Source: Actinernus sp. WN-2022 (Eukaryota > Cnidaria > Anthozoa > Actiniaria > Actinernidae). From it: a stretch of 64,000 nt of DNA. How positions within the stretch are numbered: position 1 is the first letter of the stretch. Below: more notes on the stretch, generated by a model, which searched no databases, was not told where the DNA came from, and was given only the letters and a program-made list of their open reading frames with translations. The letters are not shown here. The stretch is from positions 104,077,321-104,141,320 of the forward strand of contig JAOWCC010001634.1 of assembly GCA_030867875.1 (NCBI GenBank), in the 5' to 3' direction.

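Overview
The window reads as animal nuclear DNA, most likely from an anthozoan cnidarian (coral or sea-anemone type). The grounds are a many-exon metazoan gene with GT-AG introns, and AT-rich introns crowded with CR1/L2-like LINEs, palindromic MITEs, Crypton-like and Kolobok/piggyBac-like remnants and tRNA-type SINEs. Nothing bacterial is present. The taxon is an inference, not proven from the sequence.

The backbone is one gene on the minus strand. It is an sn-1-specific diacylglycerol lipase (DAGL family), whose last 14 exons I could place between 64000 (upstream, cut by the window edge) and 14427 (stop codon). All 13 exon-exon junctions have matching phases and plausible GT/AG sites. Together they encode about 620 residues: membrane segments, a Cys-rich cytosolic region, the GHSLGAG nucleophile elbow, the catalytic-Asp strand, and a short C terminus as in DAGL-beta. 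Two oddities stand out. Exon 6 ends in a 39-bp minisatellite that repeats the 5' splice site seven times in frame. The position where DAGLs carry the catalytic His reads Gln.

Other genes: the plus-strand 3' end of an adaptor-like, Gln/Thr-rich protein (2-1000) converges on the DAGL gene. A 438-codon single-exon ORF of unknown function (43529-44845, minus) lies in the 17-kb DAGL intron 5.

The rest is mobile DNA. 1-14 kb: a MULE-like MITE with 9-bp target duplications, a TTAA element, palindromic MITEs, and a LINE split by a second MULE-like MITE. 14.6-18 kb: nested insertions. 19-29 kb: Helitron-like and palindromic elements between exons. 30.4-33.6 kb: a giant palindrome (two 760-bp arms that look identical) holding the 5' end of a PIF1-type helicase gene and flanked by a tRNA/5S-like SINE. 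33.7-35.6 kb: a LINE. 36.8-40.6 kb: four minisatellites. 41-54 kb: LINEs, Crypton-like fragments and one nearly intact reverse transcriptase ORF. 55.8-56.8 kb: a ten-unit array of about 90-bp repeats. 57.2 kb: a tRNA SINE. 60.6-62.6 kb: two LINE fragments.
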